Below are positions 53,444 to 63,689 of a DNA stretch of 64,000 bases, piece by piece. Source of the stretch: Eurosta solidaginis (Eukaryota > Arthropoda > Insecta > Diptera > Tephritidae); the NCBI RefSeq assembly GCF_040869045.1, contig NC_090319.1:228260490-228324489 (forward strand), read 5' to 3'. The notes below the pieces were generated by a model that worked only from the letters and a program-made list of their open reading frames with translations, was not told the origin of the DNA and did no database searches. The position numbers were made by a program, and so were the translations under genes. How positions within the stretch are numbered: the first letter of the stretch is position 1; every line of letters begins with the position of its first letter.

Positions 53444-53866
53444 TATCTTTTTGTATTTTATTAAAAAATTTGGAAAAATCGACTTAAAATGAAAAATTGT
53501 ATTGCTTGTGAAAAAACGGGAAAGAACCGTTAAGTCCGTTATCGCTTAGCGTCACTTTTTTTTACGGCACAAAGGGAGAGAACAACACACAACCGCTTTC
53601 AACAAGAGTCAGAATCGAAGTGTTAATTGTTTTTCGACAGGTGTGTTGTTTGCGGATTTAACACGAGCAGGGTTACCAGATCTTTTATGCTCGGCAACAG
53701 TAGCTATGAGCGATAAAGATTCTGTTACGGTTGCATGCTCGCCGATATCCAGGTCATTATCGAACGTCACGCCCATTAATCGAAGTGTTAATTGTTTTTC
53801 GATAGGTGTATTGTTTGCGGACTTAACACGAGCAGTGTTACCAGATCTTTTATGCTCGGCAACAGT
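53444..53866 (-). pseudogene. 5' side of the LINE flanking BEL, with a 165-bp duplicated open segment
   Basis: Beyond the BEL target duplication, the minus strand should be the 5' continuation of the LINE at 43772-45325. It contains a 165-bp tandem repeat (AGATCTTTT at 53678 and 53843). Because 165 is a multiple of three, the minus frame stays open across both copies, with VAEHKRSGN and SANNTP repeated. Part of it (LMGVTFDNDLDIGEHATV) resembles the 'LGV.FD..L....H' block after the RT of Jockey LINEs. I cannot tell whether it is coding or leader sequence. Confidence 0.4.
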
Positions 53867-55048
53867 TGTGACGGTCTTTTCCTTTGACTTTGCCCGGGTT
53901 AGCCTCAGTCCGTCCAGGGTTCCTGAAAGTAGAAATTCCTACCGATCCTTCTAAAAGAATAACCCTGTTTATTCTTATAAAACGTTACAAAAGTATTTAT
54001 TTAATAAAAATTCTATTTCTACTCCTAGCTGATTCCCTTACTTTGTAAGAGGTGACTGAGGTGATAAAGCCCTCGGCCAACCTCTGCGGTCGAATGGAGT
54101 GATAAAGCCTCCAGACGAGTATACTTTTAGTACAAATGAAGTGAAAAAGCCTTCAGGTGTACTCTTGGTCGGTAGTGATAAAGCCTACCGACTCGTATGC
54201 CTGTCTCCTAACCTCTGAATTTCAATGCGAACTCGTCGCCCTTATATACTAATTTTTGCACGCAGGCAAACGGTTATTTTATAATAACAACTTTCAACTA
54301 ATAGTATTAACAATATAAAACAACTGTTATTCAGGTGAATATTTCCTTCCCATGAATTTCCATGCACCATAATGTCCCTTATTGAATACAATGCCTTTGT
54401 ACTTGCTCATACCATGATTTCCAGCCGTTGCTATAACTATTGTGTGTTTGTATATTTGTTTGTGATCATCTGATTCTAATGTTGTGTTTTGCTTTGCCCA
54501 ATGCTTCTGCCTCCTGTAGTATGGCGTCCGTTGGTGTGTTGTATGCTAGTGCGTAAATATGTATAGCGAAATTTCAATTAGTAGCGGCGCTTATTTTGAC
54601 GACTTGATGCTGATCTCCGTTCACTTAAGTTATTATGTATGTTGTATTTGTAGCTGGATGTATTGGATTTTGAGATTGCAAAGGGTTGGTTGACCGCTGC
54701 ATTTTTATGTTTTGTGCGTATCTACCTTCCTTCCAAATATTCAATGCGTGTTAGGGTGATCCTATATTTAAAATTTATGTTTGCGAAAATGTAAATACTT
54801 TGCTTGCGTGCAAAAGTGCGCAAGTCTAACTTGTCCTTTAATGTAATAATTATCAATTCAATGTACAACCGAATATATGTATTTAGAGTATAATTCATAA
54901 AGGTATACATATGTATATTTCTGGTGCTGTGATAAATTCAAATATTATTATAAATTTCAAGTTATTTCAAAATGTATATTCTTTAGAAAAATGTATGGAT
55001 ATATGTATGTTGTGAGGATACAAAGTCCTCGGCTTTGGGGTCCTCACA
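53867..55048 (-). mobile_element. 3' LTR (1182 bp) of an Osvaldo-like gypsy element
   Basis: On the minus strand it starts TGTGAGGACC (55048) and ends GACCGTCACA (53867), inverted TGTGA/TCACA termini. The polypurine tract lies directly outside. A TATATAAG promoter box is at 54242-54249 (complement), and AATAAA/AATAAAC signals are near 53967-54001. The R region therefore spans roughly 54215-53970 and includes the stem-loop array. The very long LTR is in the range known for Osvaldo-type elements. The left boundary cuts the second copy of the 165-bp repeat at CGGCAACAGT. Confidence 0.8.
54048..54192 (-). ncRNA. array of four stem-loops with a shared 9-nt loop
   Basis: In transcript sense, the loops read GCUUUAUCA three times and GCUUUUUCA once. 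Loops lie at 54176-54184, 54142-54150, 54100-54108 and 54062-54070. Inner stems are 8, 5, 5 and 4 bp with different sequences (GTCGGTAG/CTACCGAC; TGAAG/CTTCA; TGGAG/CTCCA; GAGG/CCTC in + strand). Three have outer helices as well: AGTACA/TGTACT at 54129-54134 and 54158-54163, GTC/GAC at 54089-54091 and 54114-54116, and AGAGGT/ACCTCT at 54048-54053 and 54080-54085. They begin about 50 nt downstream of the TATA box, so they lie in the transcribed R/5' leader. The function is unknown. Confidence 0.75.
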
Positions 55049-55061
55049 CTCCCCCCTCACC
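55049..55061 (-). promoter_or_regulatory. polypurine tract for plus-strand priming
   Basis: On the minus strand GGTGAGGGGGGAG directly precedes the TGTGAGG start of the 3' LTR, the expected position and composition of a polypurine tract. Confidence 0.8.
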
Positions 55062-55444
55062 TGCCGCAATGAGACGCACCGTCACCAGGTCGGTGCGCGT
55101 GATCCGTACGCGGAAGTGGTGTTCGCCCATGCTGCTTCGTCGTCGCTGCCGTCGCTGGCCATCAGGCTCAATATGTCGCTGTTTTTGTCGTTTAGGCTGC
55201 CGTTGACCCCGCTGGCCTTACGGCTTAATATTTCGCTGTCGTCGTTGGTTGTTGGCGTTTCGCTACCCTTCCCGTGGGCGGTATGTGTGATGCCAGTCTA
55301 TAAAATAAATGAAAAACTGGTGGATTTTCCTTAGGGTGTTCCCACCGTGTATGGTGGATTTAAAAAAAAACGTGGTATATCATGCGCCTAGTTAAAGAGT
55401 ATATTTATGTGATTATGTTATTGTGGTTAGAGCTTACCAAGCTT

Positions 55445-55753
55445 TTAGTGGTTGATTCGACTTCCGGGTACTTCTTGAGATGAAATTTCTTCGTGTATGA
55501 TTCGACACTGTCTCGGTTGGGCGTGCCCGTTACTACCGATTTTATCCGGATTGAAGTAGAATCTTACAAAATAGTCTGTAATTCCGCAGTTGTCTCGGGG
55601 TGTGTGTTCGTTTAAGGCCACCATAGCGAACTGCCTTCCTATGTGTAATCTTGATCCATGCGCCGGTTCTCTGGCGATCCGTAATTTATTTTCTGGAAAT
55701 ATTCGTACCTGATTCTCCGCAATGTTTTGTACTTGCCCGTCTCTGTATGCCAT
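55445..55753 (-). CDS. small ORF after pol, unknown
   Basis: A 102-residue frame (MAYRDGQVQNIAENQVRIFP ... IISSQ-type EEISSQEVPGSRINH) lies between the integrase and the 3' LTR. It shows no signal peptide, membrane segment or recognised motif, so it is not an env. It could be a degenerate third ORF or chance. Confidence 0.3.
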   Translation of the reverse strand: MAYRDGQVQNIAENQVRIFPENKLRIAREPAHGSRLHIGRQFAMVALNEHTPRDNCGITDYFVRFYFNPDKIGSNGHAQPRQCRIIHEEISSQEVPGSRINH

Positions 55754-55825
55754 CAGCTGTTGACTTGTACCTTGGTTCTCTCCGTGTTGTCTCTCGGTCT
55801 CTTCGCTGACTCGTGTTAGCGTACC

Positions 55826-57127
55826 TCAAACGGCTACCTCGCTTTTCTTTCTCTGTTTTTGTACCTCGGGATTGTTGTTTGCTGTTCGATTTGACGATGT
55901 TGACGCGGTTTGATCTTCACTAGCGTCCTTCTTGTATCTCTGTTTATGACTTTGCCTCCTGGATTCGTTGTTGTCGGCGGCGTCGGCTGCGTGGTATGCT
56001 TTCAGCTCACTTAGGTGGGCTGTCCTCCTCCTTCCTCTGAAGACTTTGTCTAGCTCTACGATCGCTGGTGACACAAAGTTCGTTACCCGGTGAGGTCCAC
56101 TGTACCTGGGCGCTAGTTTGGCTGCAAAGTTATCAGCCGCTTTTGACAGCTGATGTTCCTTTACCAGCACTAGGTCGCCTATCCCCGGTCGCCATTGCCT
56201 TCTTCTTAAATTGTAATATTTCGCTTGCTCCATGGATGCTCTCTCTTGCTTCCGGCGTACCATCTCGAATATTTCTTTCATCCTCGTTGACTTCTCTCCT
56301 GGGTTCGCTAATTTCTCACCTGTACCAAATGTCTGCTCATCGTAAAGGCTGTTGGGGATTCTCGGTTCCCTCCCTTGTACTATGTATGCTGGACTGTAAC
56401 CTGTCGATTCACATACACTTGTATTCAATGCCAGCGTTATCTCTGGTAACAACTCATCCCATATCTTCTGCTCTTTCCCGTAAATTGTGCTATCATCCTC
56501 TTAATGTTCCTGTTTGCCCTCTGTCGGGTTCTCCTGCGGTGTGTACGGTGCCGTTAATTGGTGTTTCACGCCAAGTTCCTCTAAAAATCTCTTAAAACGT
56601 CTGCTGATAAACTGTGCTCCGTTGTCCGTAATAAATACTTTTGGGACGCCGAACCGTGCCAAAATCCTCTCTCGAAATCCTCTTATTAAACATTCTGTCG
56701 TTGCCTTTCTGATTGGTACTACCTCTACCCATTTTGAAAATTTGTCTAGGAAGACTAATGCCATCGTGTTGCCATGCTTCGATCGTGGCATTGGACCAAC
56801 AAAGTCTGCACAGACTGTTGCCCAAGGCTCCTCTGAAATTTTCGTTAGCATCTTACCCGCGGCTGGCTGTTGACTCGGTTTGTATATTTGACATGTGTGG
56901 CACCGCTGTACGTACTTCCTTATATCTCTGAACATTCCTGGCCAGTAATAACGTGTTGTTGCTCTTGCTATCGATTTTCGGATGCCCATATGCCCTGCGC
57001 TCGGTGTGTCGTGAATCTCCTCTATCACTCTGCGTCTCTGTGGAGTCGGCACACATAGCTTCCATGGCACTGCATCTTCGCCATCCACCTGACTTCCTAT
57101 GCGTCTGTACAATTTTCCATCCTCCAT
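55826..57127 (-). pseudogene. Osvaldo-like gypsy integrase
   Basis: Starts MEDGKLYRRIGSQ. The zinc region has EIHDTPSAGHMGIRKSIARA and YVQRCHTCQIYK (HHCC). The core has CADFVGPMPRSKHG (first D), VFITDNGAQFISRRFKRFLE (second D) and TPQENPTE (catalytic E), directly followed by a frameshift and stop near 56501. The C-terminal part (56452-55826) has ALNTSVCESTGYSPAYIVQG, GIGDLVLVKEHQLS and YSGPHRVTNFVSPAIVEL (GPY/F module), then a Gln/Asn-rich tail. Apart from the frameshift after the catalytic Glu, the protein looks well preserved. Confidence 0.85.
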
Positions 57128-57560
57128 TTTACATCTTCCATCTTTGCTTTAAGCCACTTACACTCGGCTTTTCCGTCATCCATCGTCAACGTACCCAACT
57201 GCTCGTCCATCGGTTGCCTTGATAATGCATCTGCCACAACGTTCAACTTTCCTTTTCGATACTGTACGTCAAATGAGTATTGCTGTAGTTCCAGCGCCCA
57301 TCTCGCAATCCGACCAGTCGGACTCTCTATCGCATTCAACCATTTCAACGCTAGGTGATCTGTTATTACTGTAAACGTGTATCCTTCTACGTATGGCCGC
57401 ATCTTTCGTATTGCCCAGACTATTGCCAAACACTCCTTTTCTGTCGGTGAGTAGTTCATCTCTGCCTTGTTTAGCCTGCGGCTTGCGTATGCTATTACTC
57501 GCTCTTCGTCGCCTGAACCTTGCGTAAGTACTGCACCAAAGACCAAAATCACTTGCATCC
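57128..57560 (-). pseudogene. Osvaldo-like gypsy RNase H
   Basis: Reads LTQGSGDEERVIAYASRRLN, YSPTEKECLAIVWAIRKMRP (E), FTVITDHLALKWL (D) and KLNVVADALSRQP. The first Asp is in SLQTDASDFGL at the end of the preceding frame. A frameshift near 57550 separates the two. Confidence 0.85.
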
Positions 57561-59047
57561 GTCTGTAAACTAAACTTCCTCGAAAAATCTGGACAAGCGA
57601 GTACCGGTGCCTGCGTCAGTGCTGCCTTGAGTGCTTCGAATGCTGATTGTTGCTCTTCAGACCACCTCCACTTACTACCTTTCTTAAGCATAGATGTTAA
57701 CGGGTGTGATACTTGTGAAAAATCCGGCACGAATCTTCTATACCATGACACAACTCCTAGAAAACGTCGTAACTCTCGTATATTCTTCGGTGGTTGCAGC
57801 TCTTTGATGGCTGCTATCTTGTCTGGGTCGGTATGATATTTTAACCTTTTCTTAAAAAACTCACATTTTTTCGGGTTTATCCTCAGGTTCGCTCTATGCA
57901 GCCTTCGAAATACTTCTGTTAAATGTGCAATGTGCTCTTCCAATGTTTGGCTTGTAATGATAATATCGTCAAGATATGCAAACGCGTATGGTTCCAATTC
58001 TGGTCCTATGACACGATCAAGTGTTCTCTGGAAAGTTGCTGGGGCTGAGTGCAAGCCAAATGGCATTACCCTCCATTGGTATAGTCCACGCCCAGGTACT
58101 GTGAATGCGGTGTATTGCTTGCTGCTTGTTTCCATAGGGATTTGCCAATATCCATTTTTCAGGTCCAAGCTACTGATAAATCTCGCGCTTCTTAATTTGT
58201 CCAAGATATGTTGTATACGAGGTAAAGGGTATGCGTCTGGTACTGATCTTGCGTTTAGTTGACGGTAGTCTACGCAGAGTCTCCATTTGCCATTCTTCTT
58301 CTTTGCCAAAACTATGGGTGCGCTGTGCGGGCTATTCGATGGTTCGATGCAACCTTTTTCGATCAGCTCGTCGACTTCCTTGTTGATAATTTCTTGCATT
58401 TTCGGATTCTTCGGATAGTACCTTTGCTTAATTGGACGGTCGTCCCTCATAACTATTTTGTGTGTGGCCACGTTGGATACTCCTGACATCTTTGCAAATA
58501 CCTGTAATTTTTGGCTCAGAAATTTACTCATCGCATCTTCTGTCTTGCTAGTTGCTATCGCCGCCATTGGGTTGTGTTCCTTGAAATCTTCGCTATTTGT
58601 TTCGACCATAGTTGTACATGTCACTACCTCTTGCTTCCGTTCGTCTACTCTCAACGTTATTTCTTGACCACCACATCTCATCTCAAAGTTTACCTTCGCC
58701 AGATAGTCCGTGCCAATTACCACCTCATCGCCCAGTCCCGGTAGGATTATCATCTCGTTCCTATGTGCTTTATCACCCATTCTTAGTTCTGCATCTACCG
58801 CTTCTTTGACTATTATTGCTCTGCCATCGCCCATTCTTACTCGTGTCTTTACCTCCATGAATTTGCCAGTTTTTAATCTTCTCGCCATTGCATCACTTAT
58901 AAAGCTCCTCGTCGCTCCCGTGTCAATCGCTGCTACCGCTTCTTCTCCGTTCACATACGCTGTTACCAATATACGGCCCTTTGTGTATTTGAACATGTCT
59001 AATCTCTCCGAGGTTGCACTTCCGAAGACCCCATCCCTCGGTTCCAA
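57561..59047 (-). pseudogene. Osvaldo-like gypsy protease and reverse transcriptase
   Basis: The protease part has AAIDTGATRSFIS and VVIGTDYLAKV. The RT has IEPSNSPHSAPIVLAKKKNG, WRLCVDYRQLNARSVPDAYP, SLDLKNGYWQIPM, MPFGLHSAPATFQRTLD and the intact catalytic FAYLDDIIIT. After KKCEFFKKRLKY the usual LGH-type segment is missing and the frame resumes TDPDKIAAIKEL. This indicates an in-frame deletion of about ten codons near 57840. The connection WYRRFVPDFSQVSHPL is present. The frame runs on in a shifted tail after SDFGL. Confidence 0.9.
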
Positions 59048-59983
59048 TGTGGTCTCTGGTCGTTTCCCTGTGGCTTCCTACAACAATCACGCGTGAGCAC
59101 GCGTATCTTACCACATGTCCAGCAAAATTCTCTTCTTATGCCTCGGCACCCGTATGAAAAGTGACCGCCTCTTCCGCATCGTCTGCAGGCCGTTTTTGTA
59201 TCTACATATTCTTGTTGTGGCTCTGACCTCTGCTGTTGTTGGACTTCTACTCGCTCCTCCTGTCTTTGTTCTGCCTGGAGACGCTGGTACTGACTTTCTT
59301 GACGCCGTGGTATGAATGGCCTTGTGGTTGGTCGCATTGGTTCCCTGTCAGCAGTAATATTTTCATAGTCTTGAGCTAAACTTACCAGCTCCTCAAGATT
59401 GCTAACCTCGCTTCGCTTTATATATAGTTGGTACTCTCTGCGCGAGTTTCTGTAGATGCGGGTTAGTTTCTGCTCCTCGGCGTAGCCCGCGTGACGCATG
59501 AGTCATTGTAATACTAAGACGTAATCTTTAAATAGCTCACCTTGTCGTTGTACGCGCATTCGAATTTCATCTTCCAATTGCTCTAAGTATCGGAAGCTTA
59601 GAAAGAACTTCAGGAAGTCCTTCTTGAAGGCGTCCCACTCCTGCTAATGCCGGTTGTTTTTCCTATACCATACCAACGCTTTGTCCTTCAATAACTCCGG
59701 CAGTGCTTTCGGAATTGTGTTGCGGTTGATTTCATACCCATCTGCTAGCTCCTCCACTCTTTCGATGAATCCTAGGGGATCTTTGCCTCCGTCGTACTTT
59801 AATCCCAACTTCCTTACTCTGTCCATGGTCGTTGCATATGTGCCAGGCTGTTGAATATAATTTGTAGTTGCGTACGTACCAGGCTTGTAATGTAACTGCT
59901 TGGTCCGGGGCGAGAAGGGTGGCGGTTAGGCATGGTGGTAGCCCGGCTGAGGCTCGTCGGCGTTGAGGCGCGGTTCTTGCCAC
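59000..59983 (-). pseudogene. Osvaldo-like gypsy gag
   Basis: Frames 59826-59644 (VRKLGLKYDGGKDPLGFIER, LLKDKALVWYRK) and 59499-59000 (EEQKLTRIYRNSRREYQLYI, LEELVSLAQDYENIT) make a retrotransposon gag-type capsid. It is followed by Gln/Glu-rich sequence and the knuckle CRRCGRGGHFSYGC. A second Cys pair (CWTCGKIRVLTRDC) lacks the expected His. Stops occur between the two frames. The 5' end near 59983 has several competing starts. Confidence 0.75.
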
Positions 59984-61642
59984 CTTCCTTGACCCACAGT
60001 CACAAAAACAAAATTATAATTAACATGCCTATAGGTGGAGATCAGGGACCAGAAAAGGAGTAAAAAAAAAAAGGGAAAGAAAACAATGGAAAGAAAGGAA
60101 AGCGGTAGGAGACCGTCCGTGTCAGGTGGAGTCATCCCTCCCCTCTTGCTCATGAGGCATGAACAACCTTGAACTCCACTTTGACTCCGATAACCGAGTG
60201 GAGTTCCCTTATCCTGACTTCGTCCGTCTGTTAAAGTCTAAAGTCGGGCCTAATACATGGTCTGTCAGTCTAATAGCAACACCTCACTCATTCCTAGTGT
60301 GCCACAAGGGCAACACCCACACTAACACAAAGAGAAATCTAGACCTGCATCATTCTTAGTACTATTCAACTATGGAATTTGAAATAAATCATTTTTTTTC
60401 TAACTAGATTTATTTTTCACAATGTTTTATTCACTCTTATATGTCTAATTATTTCAACCTATGATTATGGGATCTTAAGTTATCTATTTCTACCTTGAAC
60501 CAAAATATTAAATGTTAATCTATTTATGAATTCAAAAAAAAAACATAGACAAAGATTTGAATGATATGAAAAAATAATGTGAAACTTTCTAAAGGAACAC
60601 CCTTTTCGCAATTCAAGATGTGGGATTGATACAAATTTGAGAAAAAAATTTAATTAACTTAAAACTAGAATAAAGAAATTCAATAAACAAATTAAACCTA
60701 TTAATAGACCACCCTTTACCTATCTCACCTAATATATTTCAAAAAGTGTCGTGAGTGTTTCTTAGCAGTGATCCACTAATGTGTATCAGTATGTAATATA
60801 ATAAAAATAAAAAAATGTGTAAAGGGCGCAAAAATAGAGAATAAACAAGATTTATCAATGTATCATATTACCAATCGTGGAAGTCACCACGCTCATCTGC
60901 AGACTAGGTACCAAGGCTGGAGCGGCGGGCGGCTGAAAGTAAAAAAGAAAAGAAACAAATAGGAACAACAATCCTAGTGGATTTCTTACTCTATTATACA
61001 GAACTAAGTGTCCACATGGGCTGGCTTGTAATTTTCACCACATGAAACTTTTAGTTCCGGTTTGTACAGAAAAACATGCGTATACACATTCGTAGTGCTC
61101 GCGTAAATTATTATAAAAAAATGTAAAGAAAATATTAATAAATTAATTTTATCTATGTAGTAAGTTAGATTAGTGTTATAAAATCAGTTTTGCCAAGAAG
61201 AAAGAAGGAAATAAAAAAACGCAATAAAAAAGGTAATTAAACGAATGTACAAATTTTCTATTGCGTATTCTAGCAAATCCTCGTGGCCTGCAACATGGAC
61301 TTCCTAAGTTCATAATTTACCTTCACGGGAAGGTAATAACTAGTTTTCTTTTCTTTTGAAAGACAAAAAAAATTCAAGGAAAAGAATCAATGAAAAGAAA
61401 AAGCAACAAAAACTCAAAAGGTGCAAGAAAATTAATACCGATAGTTCAGCGTGGCTGTCTATCAGATAAAATAAGAGAAATTCATGTACAAGGTGAGAAA
61501 GGAATTATGAACATATACATATTTCTATAAAATACTTAAAGTACAAAGTTATAAAAAGTTTAAAGAAAGGTCGAACCCGGCGAACTTATGTCGGTCGCCC
61601 TGTGTTGAGTTGGTGATGTGGTTAAAAGTGGTGCGCAGCGCA
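59984..61642. other. noncoding region upstream of the Osvaldo-like gag
   Basis: No supported gene. On the minus strand (element sense) an A/T-rich stretch of about 1.3 kb contains AATAAA-like signals. A pyrimidine run before CAG near 60930-60950 could be a splice acceptor. A GGGGGAG-type purine run directly precedes TGCGCTGCGC at 61642-61649, recalling a PPT-LTR boundary. None of this matches the 3' LTR at 53867-55048, so I cannot call it the 5' LTR. Confidence 0.3.
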
Positions 61643-62500
61643 CTCCCCCTATTAGCGATCTACAGACAGTCAGTCGCTCATTTGCTCACTTGCTCACTTA
61701 CTTGGTTATTGCCAGTCCAAACTAGCAATGTTATTTATAAGTTGTGATGCGATGATATGTAATGTGATGGAATGGGGTATGCTGTATGCTGTGATGTGAT
61801 ATCGTGCTGTAATGTGATGTAGTGATGTGATGTGACGTCGCCTGATGGTGTTGTGTCGTGCCGCCGTTTTGCGTTCTTATAAGATGGGTTTTATAGGTTG
61901 GTGGTAAGTGTCGCAATAGGCGTGGATCCACCTCTGGCTGCTTGCGGCTTATACTTAGTAGTGTTTGTGCTTACCGTGTTTGTTGATGTACTGTTGTTAG
62001 TGTTTAGTGATGGTTTTTTTCTGTTGATGATGTGTAGCATTTGTGTGTATTGCTCGCAGTGTTAGAGGTGGTTGGTGTGTGGTATTGCCTGTTGTTGCTA
62101 ATGTTGCGTGGTTTTGTGGTGTACTTGCTTGTGTGGAGAGGTGGTTGTTGAGCGATGTTACCCGGGTTTATCATTAATGTCGTGTGCCTTTGCGTGTATT
62201 TGTTATGAATGCAGGTGTTTTGTTTAACGTGATTGGTGCTTAATGTGCTTGTATGCCGCAGGTGTTGGGTTTCTATGGTATTTGTGGTTGCAGGTTTTTC
62301 GTTTTGGCTGGCGGGTAGATGTGTGGCTGGTGTGTGTTTCGCCTAGATGGAAGTGGGTTGATGTGGTGTTTGTGGTTGTATCTTTTGCGCTTTGGGTGTT
62401 TTACTATCGGTTGCCGGTGTTTGTTGGATGTGGTCGTATGCTGCTGATGTTGAGTTGATGTGTTTCGCCTAGATGGCGGTAGAATCCCTCTCGGAGGCAG
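61643..62500. other. TG-biased noncoding stretch
   Basis: From about 61735 to 62460 the + strand is strongly T/G-rich (GTGATGTGATG, TGTTGTTAGTG) and the minus strand is A/C-rich. Minus-strand frames give Thr/His/Gln/Pro-rich peptides that reflect composition. A word ATCTAGGCGAAACACA (minus strand) occurs twice (about 62340 and 62470). The function is unknown; a retroelement leader or low-complexity gag part is possible. Confidence 0.35.
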
Positions 62501-62509
62501 ACGCGGTTT

Positions 62510-62625
62510 CTGGTGGGAAAGAAAAAGGGGCATATTACCATCGGGCAAAGGTCGATAAGGGTACCTAAGGCGGTAATCCTGTTAGGGTATCGGCTAGTTA
62601 AGTGTGGTAGTTTTATGTGACTTAC
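62510..62625 (-). other. possible 116-bp intron
   Basis: On the minus strand ACCACCG|GTAAGTCACA (donor at 62625) and CTTTTTCTTTCCCACCAG (acceptor ending at 62510) form a good splice pair with a strong pyrimidine tract. A TATAAAAG box with nearby start-like sequence lies upstream at about 62838-62845. It would fit a spliced 5' leader, but no coding exon can be assigned. Confidence 0.35.
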
Positions 62626-63689
62626 CGGTGGTTGTGCTGAATCGGCTGCTGGTAATGATTCTGCTGATTGCCATGGACAGGGTGTCGTGTGGTTCCGGCA
62701 CTTTAACTTTAGGACACTCACTATAGAAATGTATTTAATTATTTTTTTATTTTTCACTTCCACTCGCGAGGTAAGGCGTCCGTTCGACTCTATGACTTTT
62801 AATTTTTGCAAATGAAAAACGGAATTTCCCTTCTTTTATAGATTATTTGATTCCTGTTGCAACTCCCGTTTTCCTATCTACATTTTTTTTTTTTTTTTTT
62901 GCAGTCAAATCCCCTTTCTTAAAAGTCACTCAAAAATCCTGCTAGGCGTCAAACATGTTGGCTACAACCTATTGTTTTGTATTTACCCACATACACACAT
63001 AATATGCAGTTGGTTTGCAGACAATTGGCATTGTTACTTGCAGAGACAGTGGTGCGCGTGCGTGTAGGCGCACAGGGGCGTAGTTTGTTGAAAGGCTGTC
63101 GTTACAGGCTCGCATCCGCCGATGACGCCTGAATCATGGAGCCTGTACGTAAAAAAAATTTTAACGCAGCCGCTAATCCCATCTTTTTCTGGCCCAACGT
63201 GTGGCTTCGACCCACTCCCAATGCCGGGCTTCATCTAATCATATCACTTTTGCGGCTTTATCTTCATCTTCCCTACTATTGCACCTTTTTTTTTTTGTAA
63301 ATTGAACATCTATACATATGTGGGCAACCACTCTACTACTAGGACCACTGGGTTTTAAAACTACTTATCTAAAATATCACAGGTTAATCATTTATATCTA
63401 TATCACAGGTGGTCGTTTTCAACTTATATCGTCAGTCGTCAATAAAACAAATAAATAAAAATACGAAAAAAAAAAAAATTTTAGCTAGAGGTGTATAATT
63501 AATAGTGTAAATAAATAAATGGTCAAATACATTAGTGACATGGTCCAGTTGATTGTTTCGTCAGTTGGTGTAAGTGGTCAAGTGGGCTTCAAATTACTAT
63601 AGCTAATCACATAACAAAAATATCTAATACAGCATACTAATACGAAATACATTTAACACATATTACAAGTACTACATATAACACTCATC
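62626..63689 (-). other. probable LTR/3' flank of the gypsy element at the right edge
   Basis: Downstream (minus strand) of the integrase end at 63690 there is no ORF. The region has a TATAAAAG promoter-like box (about 62838-62845 complement), an A-run (62883-62900 complement) and AATAAAAAAAT-type signals, as an LTR would. I could not find both LTR ends. The small ORF at 63034-63234 has no recognised motif. Confidence 0.35.

Noticed and set aside
53643..53954. Plus-strand 103-residue ORF with repeated LLCSATV blocks
   Set aside because: Open only because of the 165-bp repeat and running into the LTR; no homology recognised. The repeat itself is reported.
55445..55753. Possible env-like third ORF of the Osvaldo-like element
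   Set aside because: No signal peptide, membrane anchor or Cys pattern; listed only as an unknown small ORF.
61731..62548. Minus-strand ORFs rich in Thr, His, Gln and Pro
   Set aside because: They follow the A/C bias of the strand and show no gag motifs.
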